Below, piece by piece: positions 30,118 through 41,396 of a DNA stretch of 64,000 nt. The stretch's first letter is position 1; each line of letters opens with the position of its first letter. A program made the translations under genes and the position numbers. Where the stretch lies: the NCBI GenBank assembly GCA_015956445.1, contig WIUZ02000004.1, forward strand, positions 1,860,001-1,924,000, given 5' to 3'. Source of the DNA: Thelephora terrestris (taxonomy: Eukaryota; Basidiomycota; Agaricomycetes; Thelephorales; Thelephoraceae). The notes below the pieces were generated by a model. The model saw only the letters and a list, made by a program, of their open reading frames with translations, was not told where the DNA came from and ran no database searches.

Positions 30118-30923
30118 TGACCTGCGTCCGACTCCTCTTGATCGTTCCGCTCGTCTTTGGGGGCGCTCTTGGCTCTTTGTACCCTACGAGCCCAGTGGCT
30201 GGTACTGTCTATGACGCTGGACGTCAAAACTTGGTCGAATGGATCGACGATGACCTGACACCCCACCTCCAAGAGATTTCAGTGCTCAAGGTTGATCTGT
30301 ACCACAACGATGATGTCTGTCTGTCTGGTCTGCGCTGGTTACTACGCTGGTTGACGTGAAATCCAGGAGTTTGTTAGCACGTTGGCGACTGGCGTCGATC
30401 CCCTGGGCCAGGCATTGAACGTTGAAGTCCCGCCAGACATCGCCAATAGTGACAGATAGTACACGTTTTCTTTTTCTGCGATGTTTGAGTCTCTAACGAG
30501 CCGACTCATAGCTATCTGCAGATCACCTGCGAAGAGCCTCCCCTTGCAGTCTATTCCGCGTACTTTACGATTCAAAATTCACAAACCCTGGGACAAAACT
30601 CTACTGATAGCACATCTACTCTGGAACTCTCCGCAGATGCAGATGGTGTTTCTACTGTTTTTTCTGGCGATTCTCAGTCGACACTCTCTGGCGATCCCCT
30701 GTCTACTCGCATGATCCCAAACATGACTGGCATTTCTTGGGTCTCTCCGACGGCAACACCTGTCTCGTCCAGTTCTCAAAACATTGCTTTCTACCCAACT
30801 TCTATTCCACCCAATTTTGAGCCTACTGCGTCTAGGAACGCAGCACGTGGGAGCGTGGATTGGAAGTTCCGATTTGTCTTTATCCTTTGGCCTTCGTTAT
30901 TCGGTTTGATAATGGCTCTCTAG
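30118..30923 (+). CDS. Kre9/Knh1-like N-terminal, Ser/Thr-rich cell-surface protein
   Basis: Probable GPI-anchored wall protein. Signal peptide MTCVRLLLIVPLVFGGALG, then the Kre9/Knh1-like start of the mature chain (LYPTSPVAGTVYDAGRQNLVEW), which is typical of many basidiomycete surface proteins. Introns: after HNDD (gtctgt...atccag) and after SDR (gtacac...catag). Later exons give YYLQITCEEPPLAVYSAYFT and a Ser/Thr-rich stalk. The end is hydrophobic (FRFVFILWPSLFGLIMAL), consistent with a GPI-attachment signal. Function inferred from architecture only; members are not enzymes as far as known. Confidence 0.75.
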
Positions 30924-31237
30924 ACTCGATATCTTCACTCCCTGCGTTGATAGATATGCACCACGTTTTGTACACCGGAGACACAATGTACCTAACCTCA
31001 TCTTCCTCTACGTCCCAGTACTATCCTACATATCTAACGGCAAAGGACCCGCTTCCTCTAATGCACGTGATCTGAATCGAGTGAAGTTGTTGCTCCACAC
31101 CCATCACAGTGCCCAGCACGCACACAACGTCCGGCTCTTCCCCTTGATCGTTCTTTGTTCTCGTACATTCATATCATCTTCAGACCGCCTAGTCTGTGCC
31201 CCTCTTTCACAATCTCACAAATCCCAATGCAATCATC

Positions 31238-34200
31238 ATGAGCGCTGGACACTGTCATTCTGCATCACTGTCCCAGAACCACAAGGCGCAACTCGCCAAT
31301 GCCTATAACGAACTTGGGAAGGAGCTGGCCTCTCAGAAGATCAGAGTTGTTGGAAACTATACCCTCGGAAAAGTAATCGGTGAAGGTCTGTTTCCGCTTA
31401 TTCGATACAGCGATCAATTTCTCAACCCCTCCTACACTTAGGAACCTATGGCGTCGTCAGACTCGGGACGCACCGACTCACAGGCACACGTGTGGCCGTC
31501 AAACAAATTCCGAAAGCAATGTCTTCTACCCTCACCAGAGAGATCCATCATCACCGTCAACTACATCACCCACATGTCATCCAACTATATGAAGTCATAG
31601 CCACCGAAAATCACATCTGGCTCGTGACGGAACTTTGTTCTGGAGGAGAGCTGTTCGATTATCTGGTCGAGAAGGGCAGGGTTTCCGAGGCAGAGACCAG
31701 AATAATTTTTGGCCAACTTTGCCTCTCCGTGGCATACATTCATGGCAAAGGGATACTCCATCGAGACCTCAAACTAGAGAACGTTCTGCTGGACGAGAGG
31801 TGTCGCGTAAAACTGGGGGACTTTGGTTTTACGCGCGAATTTGAACGTGGCTCGCTGTTGGAAACGTTCTGCGGTACCACTGGATACGCCTCGCCGGAGA
31901 TGTTGCAAGGGAAGAAGTACATCGGACCAGGTTAGCCCTTCTTCATGAACCTGCCATATAGAATGCCACTCAATCGAAACAGAGGTCGACGTCTGGTCGC
32001 TGGGAATCATCCTGTACACACTACTCACCGGTGGTTTACCATTTGACGACGACGACGACGTTGTAATGCGAAGGAAGATCATCAAAGGAGAGTATGACGA
32101 TCCCGAGTGGTTATCTGATGGTACGCATCCCAGCCCCGCCTGAGGAAAGCTGTCGACCAACTGATTGCGGTCATGTAGAGGTTCGCGACCTGATAAGAAA
32201 GGTACTGAATCAGGATTCTCTGCAGAGGCTTTCGATATCCCAAATACTCGCCCACCCTTGGTTTACTGCACATCGACCGGCCTCTCCCACCGCCTTTCAA
32301 AAGACCCAGCCAACGGATGCTGCTGCCGAACACCTTCAGGATACATCATCAAATGCCTCCGATGTTTCCAATACCTCGGCCGCGTCAGAGTATTTCCCAT
32401 CTCTGGCTTCTACAATAACCACCCCTGAGCATGGCTCTGAAGAAGATGGACCTCTCTCCGACCATGGTGCCCACACAATACGCCGAAACGCAAGCGATGT
32501 CACCATCAGGAAAATAACCGAGGCCAACGGGAAGTCCAAAGTCCCGCAAACTGAAACTGTGGTCGAGGAGCAGCCGCCAGCCCTGACTTTAAAAGTTCCA
32601 TGCACGCCCCAACAAGTCTCACGTTCCAACTCTTCGTCAAAGGACCCCCCGGCATATCCAATTCGCACTCCAGTCAGGACCAAACGACGCTCGGTTTCTT
32701 CCGCTCTCTCTGATCACGAGGACAGCGTGATCAACACTCCAGAACCTCCAGTAGCCCAACAAAACAACTTTTCCACGTTGTTGGAGTCTCCGGCTCCGAT
32801 GATATTCTCGACTCCTGTTGAACAGCGGCTTTTGAACTCGCTAAGCAGCCTGGGTCTTGACACTGGTCAAATCGTACACTCCGTACTCAGTGATGCTTGC
32901 GATTCTTCGGGTTCGCTTTGGTGGATGCTCATCAAAAAGGCAGAGGCTGCTGAACTGGACCAGGGGCACAACCCTGTGTCGGAGAACAAGTCAAAGCGTG
33001 CCTCTTCCAAGAAGCGAATAGACAAGCCGCGAACCCATGACCCCAAGCAGCGACCGAACGAACTCGACGCAGTATCCGCCATGACTCGCTCGGCACCCGA
33101 ACTTGCGTTCATCCCTGCTACCCCCACTGCTCCGAATTCTGCCACGCAGACGACACCACCTCAGCCCACTAATCCACAACCAGCATTATCTCCATCGTCA
33201 TCTGTCGACCTGACCAAGTCTTTCCCCTCAACTCCAGGAAGCTCTCACAGGGACGCCAACAAGACCAGGAAGACGAGGGCGGGAAGTGTTAGCATTTTGC
33301 AGCGCGCAACCACCGCTCTAGAAGCCACTGGCTTGGTCAGGAAGAAGTCAGCTGAGGCCGTACGTGAAGAGCGGGAAAAAGAAAAACACAAGGAAAGTGA
33401 AAGGAAACAGGCGAGTGGCGAGGAAACCAGGAGTTCTCAAGGGAGTATTCCCAGCAAGCGACCCAAATCGCCACCTGCCAAACTGGAAGGTCAAGTAGCG
33501 GCAGAGTATGACCTGGACCCGTCACACCTTTCGTCCCCCTGGATCATGGCCAGACCCCCGAAGGCTTCGAGTCTGGAATCTCCCTCCCCTACAGAGGCCA
33601 CATCTCCCGGGGATACTCTGACGGCATTACCCAATCTCGGAGGTGTCAATTCCAAAGGCGGGAATGTTGGGAGAAACCGGGCGAGCCTCTTGACCGCTTT
33701 CAGGATGTGGTTCGATGAAGGTCGGAGAGCAAAACGGAAAGAGGCAAGAAGGAATGTTGGACTACCGGCTGCGCCTGGTACCCCCACGAATGGACGGGCT
33801 CGAGGCACAATGAAACGGCGCGGTAGTGGTGGTTCAAAGCGCAATACAGGACATCGGGCAAAGCACTCCGTGTCCTCTCGGCGATCGAGTAGTGTCAATT
33901 CCCGCAGGTCGTCGATCAACTCAACAGCGATGCTCGAGGGGGGTTATCAGGATCATGTGGTTGCCATGACACGCCAGAAGAGCGATCCTAGCCGCAGGTC
34001 TTACGGTACTCACACCCCCAGCTCCGAGCGAGGGGAATACTCGCGTCCCTCATCCGTTATGAGTGTCACTGGGCGCCGCCATCGAAAGTCACCATCGCAA
34101 AGTTCTTCTGGGTCAATGCGAACGAGGACCATGTCTCCCACCACCACGAAGTACCACCGCAGGGAGAGCTCGGGTTCGTCAACACGCGTCGTCAAGCAAA

Positions 34201-35030
34201 TGCAGACTCCGCACCGCCCAAGAGCGACGGGCCTTCATGTTCGCTCCGATTCTGCTACGTCGTCAGTACACTCGTTGGAATCTTCCCGCCGCAACTCGTT
34301 ATACGACCCATCGGAATCCGACGGGCCGTGCAACATTTCCCCCTACCGCACACATAGAAATTCTTTCGACGAAACCACTCCTCGACGAAGCACAGCCACG
34401 AAATTCATCGCTCAGAAGCGACAGGTACCCTTCATGAGCCCACTTACCGGATCCGTTGGCCGCTCGGGTTGGAAGAAGGCATGGGGTGTCGAGCCTCCTG
34501 GTTGGCAAATGAGAGCTATGCGGCCAACGACTATCGAAGTCTTGGCCATCTCACCCGTCCAGGAGAACCCGACGAATATACGAGATGTGTTTTCTGGCAG
34601 ACCATCGCTCAGCGTTGGGCACGACGACGAGTCGGACTGGGTTGACGAAGACGAGGGTACCTCCTACTACGTCGGGGGACTCGGTCAGCTCCCATCAACT
34701 ACAGCAGCTACAGACCGGCAAAATTCCACCTCACAGCCACCAAGCCCTTCTCCCACTGGAGGCTTCTTCAACGAACCGCTGACTTTCTCCAATGCCTCCA
34801 AGTTTAACAACCGAGCTCCGAAGAACAGAAAGGTCTCCCCTCAATGGTTAGGCAGCGGGAACACCAGCGCGCGGGGGAAGGGACAGGCATCTGGTGCCGG
34901 ACAACCTCCACAACCCATCGACGCCTTCGGGGAAACGATAGATGGGAGGACGTCTCGAAGACAACTACCGGGGGGGCGTTCTACTGCCCCCGTCATCCAG
35001 GAAGAAGATGAAGATGAAGAGGAGGAGTAG
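31238..35030 (+). CDS. CAMKL-type Ser/Thr protein kinase with long disordered tail (1208 aa)
   Basis: Exons: 31238-31385, 31442-31930, 31983-32120 and 32179-35030. The kinase domain spans about residues 38-310: glycine loop IGEGTYGVVRLG, catalytic Lys in RVAVKQIPK, catalytic loop HRDLKLEN, DFG in KLGDFGFTREF, and activation-segment end GTTGYASPEM. The overall pattern (HPHVIQLYEVI, GGELFDYL) is that of CAMK-like kinases such as Kin4/Gin4/Snf1 relatives; I cannot assign one. The remaining 900 residues are Ser/Pro/Arg-rich, with many SP/TP sites and a poly-acidic end (QEEDEDEEEE). A long terminal exon carries nearly all of this tail. Confidence 0.85.
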
Positions 35031-35531
35031 AGGGGAGAGGAACGCTTGAATCTCATCGTTCAGAGTCCTCCTTTCCTGCTCTTGACCTATCATCCCCGTT
35101 CGTGTCCTCATTCGGACCTTTACTTTTCTTCCCCTTCCTTTGTTATACTTTTCATCGCGTTCCGGTCTCTCGGCCCCTGCATCAATATCTCCCATGCCAT
35201 ATATATATCCGCTTCCGCTATCATTCTCTTTTTTCTCACTTCTCGCCCTGGGTTGGAATTTTATACACGCTGTGTACCTCTAGCATACTTTTTCCTCTCA
35301 TCTTTTTCGTAGTACATCCTTCAGCCATTGGACTTCTCGAGACTGGCATTACAAAGCTAATGTACGGCGACTATTACCGGAAATGTATATATGTTGAATG
35401 TTGAATACAGAGGAGCTTGGTGATGTCGTGATTGTGTCGTGAAGTCGTTCAACCCAAATATCGGTTACAGATGAAGGTCAAAGGGGCCAAAGAGCGAAGG
35501 ATTTGGGATCGAAGAGAATGAGGGTCCATAA
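35031..35531. other. Convergent 3' region
   Basis: Pyrimidine-rich 3' flank of the kinase gene and the end of the GLE1 gene; no additional gene seen. Confidence 0.6.
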
Positions 35532-37512
35532 TCAAGAGTTCATAACCTTCTCAACTTCTAACAACGCTCGTGTCCTTGCTGCCGTTCCCTCTGGAGTCTT
35601 TCCGCCTATGGGGTTCTCAGAGTTCACGTCCGTCAGTCCACTGTACAGCAACTCCATCAGTTTGTGCCACTGTTTGCCAAATATCTCTCTCGCTTGGACG
35701 CCTCCAACGTCAAGCGCAGCTGGAAACACGAGGTCAGCGAGTTGTGAGAAACATTGCGGTGAGCTCTACTCACTAGCCATGAGTTCTGGTCCGACCGGGC
35801 CGCTCTCGAGCAGCCTGCGGTCGCGCATCAATCTCGCAAAGTAGGTCCAATACATGGTAGGCCGGAAGAAACTGTTTGTAGGTTGATCGGTGGGCGTAAT
35901 GAGTATTCGGAAATACACCCTCATGAGCCCGGCTACTCTCGAAATGTACTCGGGGAGGGCTTCGTCCTCCCTGAACCCGGCCAACTTCGAATACTCTACG
36001 CCTTCCTCGGGAGGTGGTTTCACGGGGATCGGCCAACCGCCCGTCCGTTGGACGAGTTTCATGTAGAAGATTTGTGGGAAGCGGTCTAGGTTCTGGACGA
36101 AGAAGAATGCCACTTGTGCTAGGGGGATAGCGCTGCGTTTCTCCGCGGTCACCTCTACTTCGGCCTGGAGAAGGATTGCCTTGGACAGCGAACATAGTAC
36201 AGCCATGTAAAGGTCTTGGCTGTCAGCGAAGTTGCTGGGATGACACAACTTCAGGAGTTCTTTGCACTGCGAGGTTTTGTGAGTGATGTGGTGGATCAGA
36301 ATCTCGAGTGCGAAAAACGCACGACACGTTGGATGACCTCGTTATTGTTGGTCAGCTGCCCGATCTTGGGGGTTATCTCCCGTCGGATCCTGTTCCATCG
36401 CATCTTGACCTCTCGATCCGCCTTTACCCTTGTCAGCGGCCCAGCTTTTACCCGCTGCGGTGATTTTCAGATACGTGTTTGAGGGATTGTGAAGGTCGCG
36501 TTACCTTCAATAGGTTTCGACCACCCTCCCAATCGCTGAGAGGTGTAGAGAGGCCCAGTGAAGCCTGAGTTGCTTGCTTCTCGGACGTCTCCTTTGCTTC
36601 TCGTTCCAGTTTCTGTTTCTCAGCATCTTGCTTGGCCTTGAAGAGATCCTGTTTGAGCTTCTCTTCCCTCTGCTTCTGGAGGGCCAAGTGCCTTTGTTTC
36701 TCCTCCTCTTGCTCTTTCCGTTCTCTCGCCTCCCTTGCCAGCCGCTGCTCTTCGAGGAGTTTTCTCTGTCTATCCTCTTCGTAATTAATGACAGCCTCAA
36801 TTCTGTCCTTCGTTTTCTTGGCCCGGGCTTGTGCGTCGTTATCGATGCGTTGTTTGTAAGCCTGTTTTTTGGAGAGCATCATGGCAAGGCGCTCCTCGAT
36901 ATCTTGCTTCGCCTTTTGGTGTACCAAGGTAAGAACTTCCGCATCCCGAGCCCGTGCAGCTTCGAACTTCGCCCTTTGTTCTCCGGTAAGCTGTGACCGC
37001 TCCAACCGTGCCGTTCGCTAGACAACGGTTCAGCGAAGGGACCTATTTTCGTGGTGAAACCGAAGAAACGTACTCGTGCCTCTCGTCTGGTTGAGTTTGA
37101 CCATTCTTCGTAAGGGTCGTGATGGGAAATAGCAAGTCTAATAGAAGCTATTGCGTCTGCGATGTAGTTTGTCTCTTCCGTACTCTTGTCCCTTCTCGAC
37201 GACGAACTACTGCAGCGGTTTAGTAAGCGAGGAATCGAAGGAGGGGGTTGTGGCAATTGTGCTCACACGGACAGGGGAAGAACCTCGGGCTCAGAGGTAT
37301 TGCTGGATGCGTCTGAATTAGGGTTATCATCTTCGTCTTTCTCTGAGTCTGATGAGACAGAGGGAGCACGGAAGGTACCGCTCTTGCGAGGTGACCTGCA
37401 AAGAGGAGCTTAGATGAGATCACAGGAGTACGAGAAGCATGACAAAGTGGATCGAATACCTTTGTGACCGAACTGGAGATGGGGATAAAGATCGTGGTAC
37501 GCTAAACCTCAT
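35532..37512 (-). CDS. GLE1: mRNA export factor GLE1
   Basis: Nucleoporin-associated activator of the DEAD-box ATPase Dbp5 in mRNA export. It starts MRFSVPRSLSPSPVRSQR at 37512. A Ser/acidic N-terminus is followed by NYIADAIASIRLAISHHDPY, then a long charged coiled coil (LTGEQRAKFEAARARDAEVL ... 36500-36990). The C-terminal GLE1 domain is recognisable: VKMRWNRIRREITPKIGQL, LSKAILLQAEVEVTAEKRSA, FYMKLVQRTGGWPIP, YISRVAGLMRVYFRI, and IGGKTPEGTAARTRALLEVE near the stop. At least six exons. Domain order and size fit fungal Gle1. Confidence 0.93.
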
Positions 37513-38133
37513 GTTTAGCGTTAGTCGTGGTGTGTGTTTGGGATTCAAGACGCGGTGGTGGCCACGGTCGGTCTCGTCGGAATCGTAGACAACGTGTGCT
37601 TGATTCCCACGACTGATTCGAGGTGGACCAAGAGGTGGACTATCGCTGATTGCTTTAGCAGCGCGCAACCGAGAGCAACGCCAGCCGGATACGAAACCTC
37701 GCAGGAATCGTATTTATTTTAGTAGCGTACGCACGCACGTTCGTTCACGGATCTCGAGGTCGAATGGCAAAACTTTGCGCTGTTAAGTATCCCGAAGCTT
37801 CGATTCCCATCCTTCCCCATTCTGTAGCTGAGACTTCGAACCAGCTCTTAGTTCATTCAGAAATCACCTTCGGTTTGCAAATGGCTGCGAGTCTTTCAGG
37901 ATGGCCTACACACATACCATGATCTGGGACAGTTGTGAAATCTGCACTCATTCCAGCTCATTGGCGCGTAGACTAGCTGCAGCGTGGAGAATGGGATCCG
38001 GTGAGACGATGTAGTACATAATTGAACGGGCCCCGGCCCTCCATCGCACCACATATAAATTCGACTCCCAGCCTTAGCCCCCTATTCTCTCTCTTCTCAC
38101 CCAACTCTCAATACGCTCAACAACTCAGCGGCC
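37513..38133. other. Divergent intergenic region (GLE1/PMP3)
   Basis: 620 bp between two divergent starts; nothing coding seen. The right part carries the PMP3 promoter with a TATA box and CT-rich leader. Confidence 0.6.
38053..38060 (+). promoter_or_regulatory. TATA box of PMP3
   Basis: Sequence atataaat about 75-80 bp upstream of the ATG at 38134, followed by a CT-rich stretch (ctattctctctcttctc), a usual layout for strongly or inducibly expressed fungal genes. Confidence 0.55.
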
Positions 38134-38613
38134 ATGGCTGATTCATACACTGCTCCCCCCGCCGTCCAACCCACCGTTGTTGCTCCCGGGACCACCCCGG
38201 TCAGAAGGTCCAACGTCTCTTCCGGTAATGACGTCTGTCTCTACTTCATCGCCCTGTAAGTCTGTCCCCTCTCCGAGGTGTGAACCGTGGATTTCACGCA
38301 GCCCTGTTAAGCTTCGTCCCACCCCTGCCTGTCGCACTCAGTAAGTTTGCCTCAGCGAATGCATGATACCCGCGCTCACCTCGTCCCCATAGAACGCGGC
38401 TTTGGAGCGGGTACGTTGATCCCACTGATGACATCATTGGATCGACCTGACAGCTGTTTCCCCAAGAGTTCTGCATCAACATTCTTCTCTGGATCTTTGG
38501 ATGGATCCCGGGCGTAATTCACTCCTGGTGAGTTTACACCCCCGAGGGATGTGGCTGCACCTGACCTTCAATGTCCAAGGTACATCATCTCGAAGAGCCC
38601 TGGAGTCATATAA
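38134..38613 (+). CDS. PMP3: Plasma membrane proteolipid 3 (PMP3/UPF0057, 87 aa)
   Basis: Small two-span membrane protein linked in yeast to cation tolerance and membrane potential. Five exons: 38134-38255, 38312-38340, 38393-38410 (18 nt), 38467-38527 and 38580-38613. The spliced core reads DVCLYFIALLFVPPLPVALK, RGFGAEFCINILLWIFGWIP, GVIHSWYIISKSPGVI, the Pmp3 signature. The N-terminus is extended (about 38 polar residues) relative to yeast Pmp3, as in many basidiomycetes. A tempting acceptor at 38453 gives the wrong frame; 38466 restores the family pattern. Confidence 0.93.
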
Positions 38614-38785
38614 ACGGCGACGATAGAGATACATACTGTGTCACTCCTACTAATCGTACCTACTATATGTATAGCCTATGCGCCAGATAATTACGCGTCT
38701 CATAAGACGAGGGAAGGGAAAGATAAGCACGGATAGTAAACAGAAAGGTCACAAGAACCGGGGAGAATGCAGAGGGAGGAGTGAA

Positions 38786-39901
38786 CTAAGGAGCTACCTT
38801 CGGTTGAGGTAGCGGAGGTCCTTCAGGCTTCTTCTTCTCGATAATCTGCACCCATTTTCTTGGGAACCATCCTTCTCGTCCATCCCTAGTCCTCCCTTTC
38901 CACCAATCCGTCTCAACTTCCATCCGTGGATCAACTTCTGCGCCTGTTGACGGATCGAGTTTACCCATGATCGCGACGATCTCGTTCTCTTTCAACTCCA
39001 ACTCGGAAGGTGAGGCCGGCTGGAAAGGATAGAGAGTCCGCGCAAATGTGAGCAGAGACGGGTCTAGCGGTGGCAAGATCTGTCCCTGTTGTTGTTCCTG
39101 TCGGTGGCGCTCGCTCAAGACTTTGACGAGTTTATGCATCGCGTACGGGATACCGAAGACGGCAAGGAGGAATATGATCAGCGGCTTACGGTTCGGCCGA
39201 GGTCCTGGAGGAGGCGACGGGCCCTGGACTGGTCTCCCGTTGATGAACTCTCTGAACTCCCCCTGCAGTTGATTCGGAGGTCGACCGGTAATGAGCTCCT
39301 TCATCCACCGCATCAGTCCGAAGAGGCCAAGCACGCTACCGAGAGCGTTCCTTAACTGGCCGAATTGTTCGACCACACCGACCATAGCGAAGAAGGAAGA
39401 ATGTGTGGCCATAAAGGTCGACTCGAGCATTTGCGAGACGCCCGTGAAAGTCTGCACGATCGAATGAAGGAGGGCGAACGTATGTTGGGTTGTGCTCTCG
39501 AGAGTTTGACCGAGAGATTGGTTCGCGTCGTAGGGCATAGGCCCATACATTCCCATTCCCACCCCAGGCATACCGCCATACATGCTGTTCATCCCGTAAC
39601 CTCCGAAACCCCCATATCCTGTCATCCCTCCATACATGCCAGTGCCATAGGGCGAGTACGTGTTTCCGAGTCGTGAATAGGGAGAGTTGTAGGTGGAATA
39701 AGGCGATGAGTAAGGATTTGCAGCAGGAGATGTGGTAAGAGTTGTCGGTCGTTGTGGGACCGACGGAAGAGATGTAGTCGATGGCTGAGCAGCCGTAGTG
39801 GATATCGAAGCGGGGATTGCTGTAGTAGTGGATGCAGCGAGAGGCGTCGTCGTAGTCGTCGGAGCATTACGCTCCCAGGGCTTTGGGGGAGACGCCTGCA
39901 T
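38786..39901 (-). CDS. PEX13: Peroxisomal docking protein PEX13 (371 aa)
   Basis: Integral peroxisomal membrane protein of the docking complex for Pex5/Pex7 cargo receptors. Single exon. It starts MQASPPKPWERN, then a Thr/Ser-rich and a Tyr/Gly-rich N-terminus (SPYSTYNSPYSRLGNTY), the Pex13 core (QTLESTTQHTFALLHSIVQ; MLESTFMATHSSFFAMVGV), a hydrophobic segment (PLIIFLLAVFGIPYAMHKLV) and a C-terminal SH3 domain (ARTLYPFQPASPSELELKEN ... WWKGRTRDGREGWFPRKWV). Unusually for this window it has no intron. Confidence 0.95.
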   Translation of the reverse strand: MQASPPKPWERNAPTTTTTPLAASTTTAIPASISTTAAQPSTTSLPSVPQRPTTLTTSPAANPYSSPYSTYNSPYSRLGNTYSPYGTGMYGGMTGYGGFGGYGMNSMYGGMPGVGMGMYGPMPYDANQSLGQTLESTTQHTFALLHSIVQTFTGVSQMLESTFMATHSSFFAMVGVVEQFGQLRNALGSVLGLFGLMRWMKELITGRPPNQLQGEFREFINGRPVQGPSPPPGPRPNRKPLIIFLLAVFGIPYAMHKLVKVLSERHRQEQQQGQILPPLDPSLLTFARTLYPFQPASPSELELKENEIVAIMGKLDPSTGAEVDPRMEVETDWWKGRTRDGREGWFPRKWVQIIEKKKPEGPPLPQPKVAP

Positions 39902-40065
39902 GTCGAAGGATATGGGAAGAAAGAAAGACCGATTGATGCCGCCCGAAGTGATTCAGTTGCATCTGATTTCAAGTTGTTACATTCATGTCAGCACCCCGGT
40001 AAGCAAGCACATGGATCCGAGGTCACAAAATTACAGGAAATTACAGATAAAACGATTACACTATC

Positions 40066-40746
40066 TTAGTTGAACAATTCCTCGGTATCAACCCTCTTGA
40101 TGCCTCGAACTTTGGCCGGGCTGATCGCTGGTGAGACACCTTGATCAACGTCCATACCAGTCTCAGCGCTGCGACCTGCGGCATTACGGTTCTCCTTCTG
40201 GTCCCAAGCTTTTACTATCGCCTCGCGACTCCTCATCAATCTCACGTACTCTCGTTGCGTGATCTTCATGTCCTCCTCTGCCTCGCCAATTTCAGGGAGC
40301 ACCGAGAGTCTCCCTGGTGCCAAGGAAGTCAACGGAGATACGTCCTCTTGGTCCCCCTTGCGCGTCGCGAGCCAACTACCTTCATCACTTCCAATCACCC
40401 TCGAAGCCCTCTTTAACTTCCTCGGTGCTCGCGAAAGGTCTTCGTTAGCAGGCGGGTTCCAACTGTGAGGGGTAGTGGGATCGGTGGTCCTTGGCGTAGG
40501 TTGGACCGAACCCTCACGGAGGGCGGGGAAGGTCATCACTTTGACTTTTGGTCGCTTCGAAGGAGCGTCATTCCGTTGCGATCTCTTGGTCGGTGACTGT
40601 TTGTTGGGAGATTGCCTGGATGGTGATTGTTTGGACGGCGACCTCTTGGTTGGAGAGCGCTTGGAGGGTGACAGAGTATCGCTTCCGTCATTGAGCTGAA
40701 AGCTCGGGTGCGAACGGACGTAGCTTCGAGTAGGATACGGCGGCAT
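40066..40746 (-). CDS. Basic S/T-P repeat protein with KEN box, unrecognised (226 aa)
   Basis: I chose the ATG at 40746 (MPPYPTRSYVRSHPSFQL); the frame is open further upstream without a better start. Residues about 26-60 are tandem five-residue units of the type S-P-S/T/N-K/R-R/Q, encoded by repeats near 40580-40680; each SPxK unit is a CDK consensus. A conserved-looking helix (DMKITQREYVRLMRSREAIV) is followed by DQKENRN, a KEN-box candidate. These features suggest a cell-cycle-regulated nuclear protein, but no homologous family is recognised. Intronless. Confidence 0.6.
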   Translation of the reverse strand: MPPYPTRSYVRSHPSFQLNDGSDTLSPSKRSPTKRSPSKQSPSRQSPNKQSPTKRSQRNDAPSKRPKVKVMTFPALREGSVQPTPRTTDPTTPHSWNPPANEDLSRAPRKLKRASRVIGSDEGSWLATRKGDQEDVSPLTSLAPGRLSVLPEIGEAEEDMKITQREYVRLMRSREAIVKAWDQKENRNAAGRSAETGMDVDQGVSPAISPAKVRGIKRVDTEELFN

Positions 40747-41396
40747 CGTGAATAATGGAATGTGGGCGAAGGATATGGTCGCGGGTGAGTGGCGTATATA
40801 CTTTGCGGATGGTGGAAGCTCTGCAACAACCTCCACAGCCGTGCTCTTTGTCCTATATACCACGGACGGGACGGTCCCTCCTTTCACGGTCACCGTTCCT
40901 TTGTCCGTCCTCGTGCGGACACCTCACGTGACGCGCACTGCTCCCGCCCGTGCATCAAGGAATTTGACTCGCGGCGTCGCATGGTTCTCAAATCCACGGT
41001 TTGTACCGATATTGGTCTGATCCGAGAAAATGGAAAAATGAAATCTTTCCCAGGATTACCCCGCTCAAGGACACCAAGGTCCATAGGCGAGCGTGTGCGA
41101 CCCTCGATTTTCTACGGGAACGGTGCGGTACTTGGCCCTCTAGCTCGCTTCGCGAAATGCGACTGACCGTTGTGTTTCCATATTCTACCGTGAGAGTTTA
41201 ATCATCAGCATGCGCTTGAGACGTTCAACGGTGCGACCGTGCACCCCCAAATTCGTGGGAGGCTCCCACGGCGCCAGTACAAAAACGCAGGGCACCCACC
41301 CGTATCCCTTCCTCGCATCCTCTTACCCACCCCTCTCTCCCCGTTCCACTGAACGCACACCAAAACGACACAGCTACTCCTTAGTCTCAACCTATC
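40747..41396. other. Divergent intergenic region with TCACGTGA site
   Basis: 650 bp between divergent starts. A perfect TCACGTGA palindrome lies at 40924-40931, about 180 bp upstream of the KEN-box gene. No coding exon supported. Confidence 0.5.

Noticed and set aside
32094-32178. N-terminal start of the kinase long frame inside an intron
   Set aside because: The segment lies between exon 3 and exon 4; the spliced kinase domain continues LSD-EVRDLIRKVL across it.
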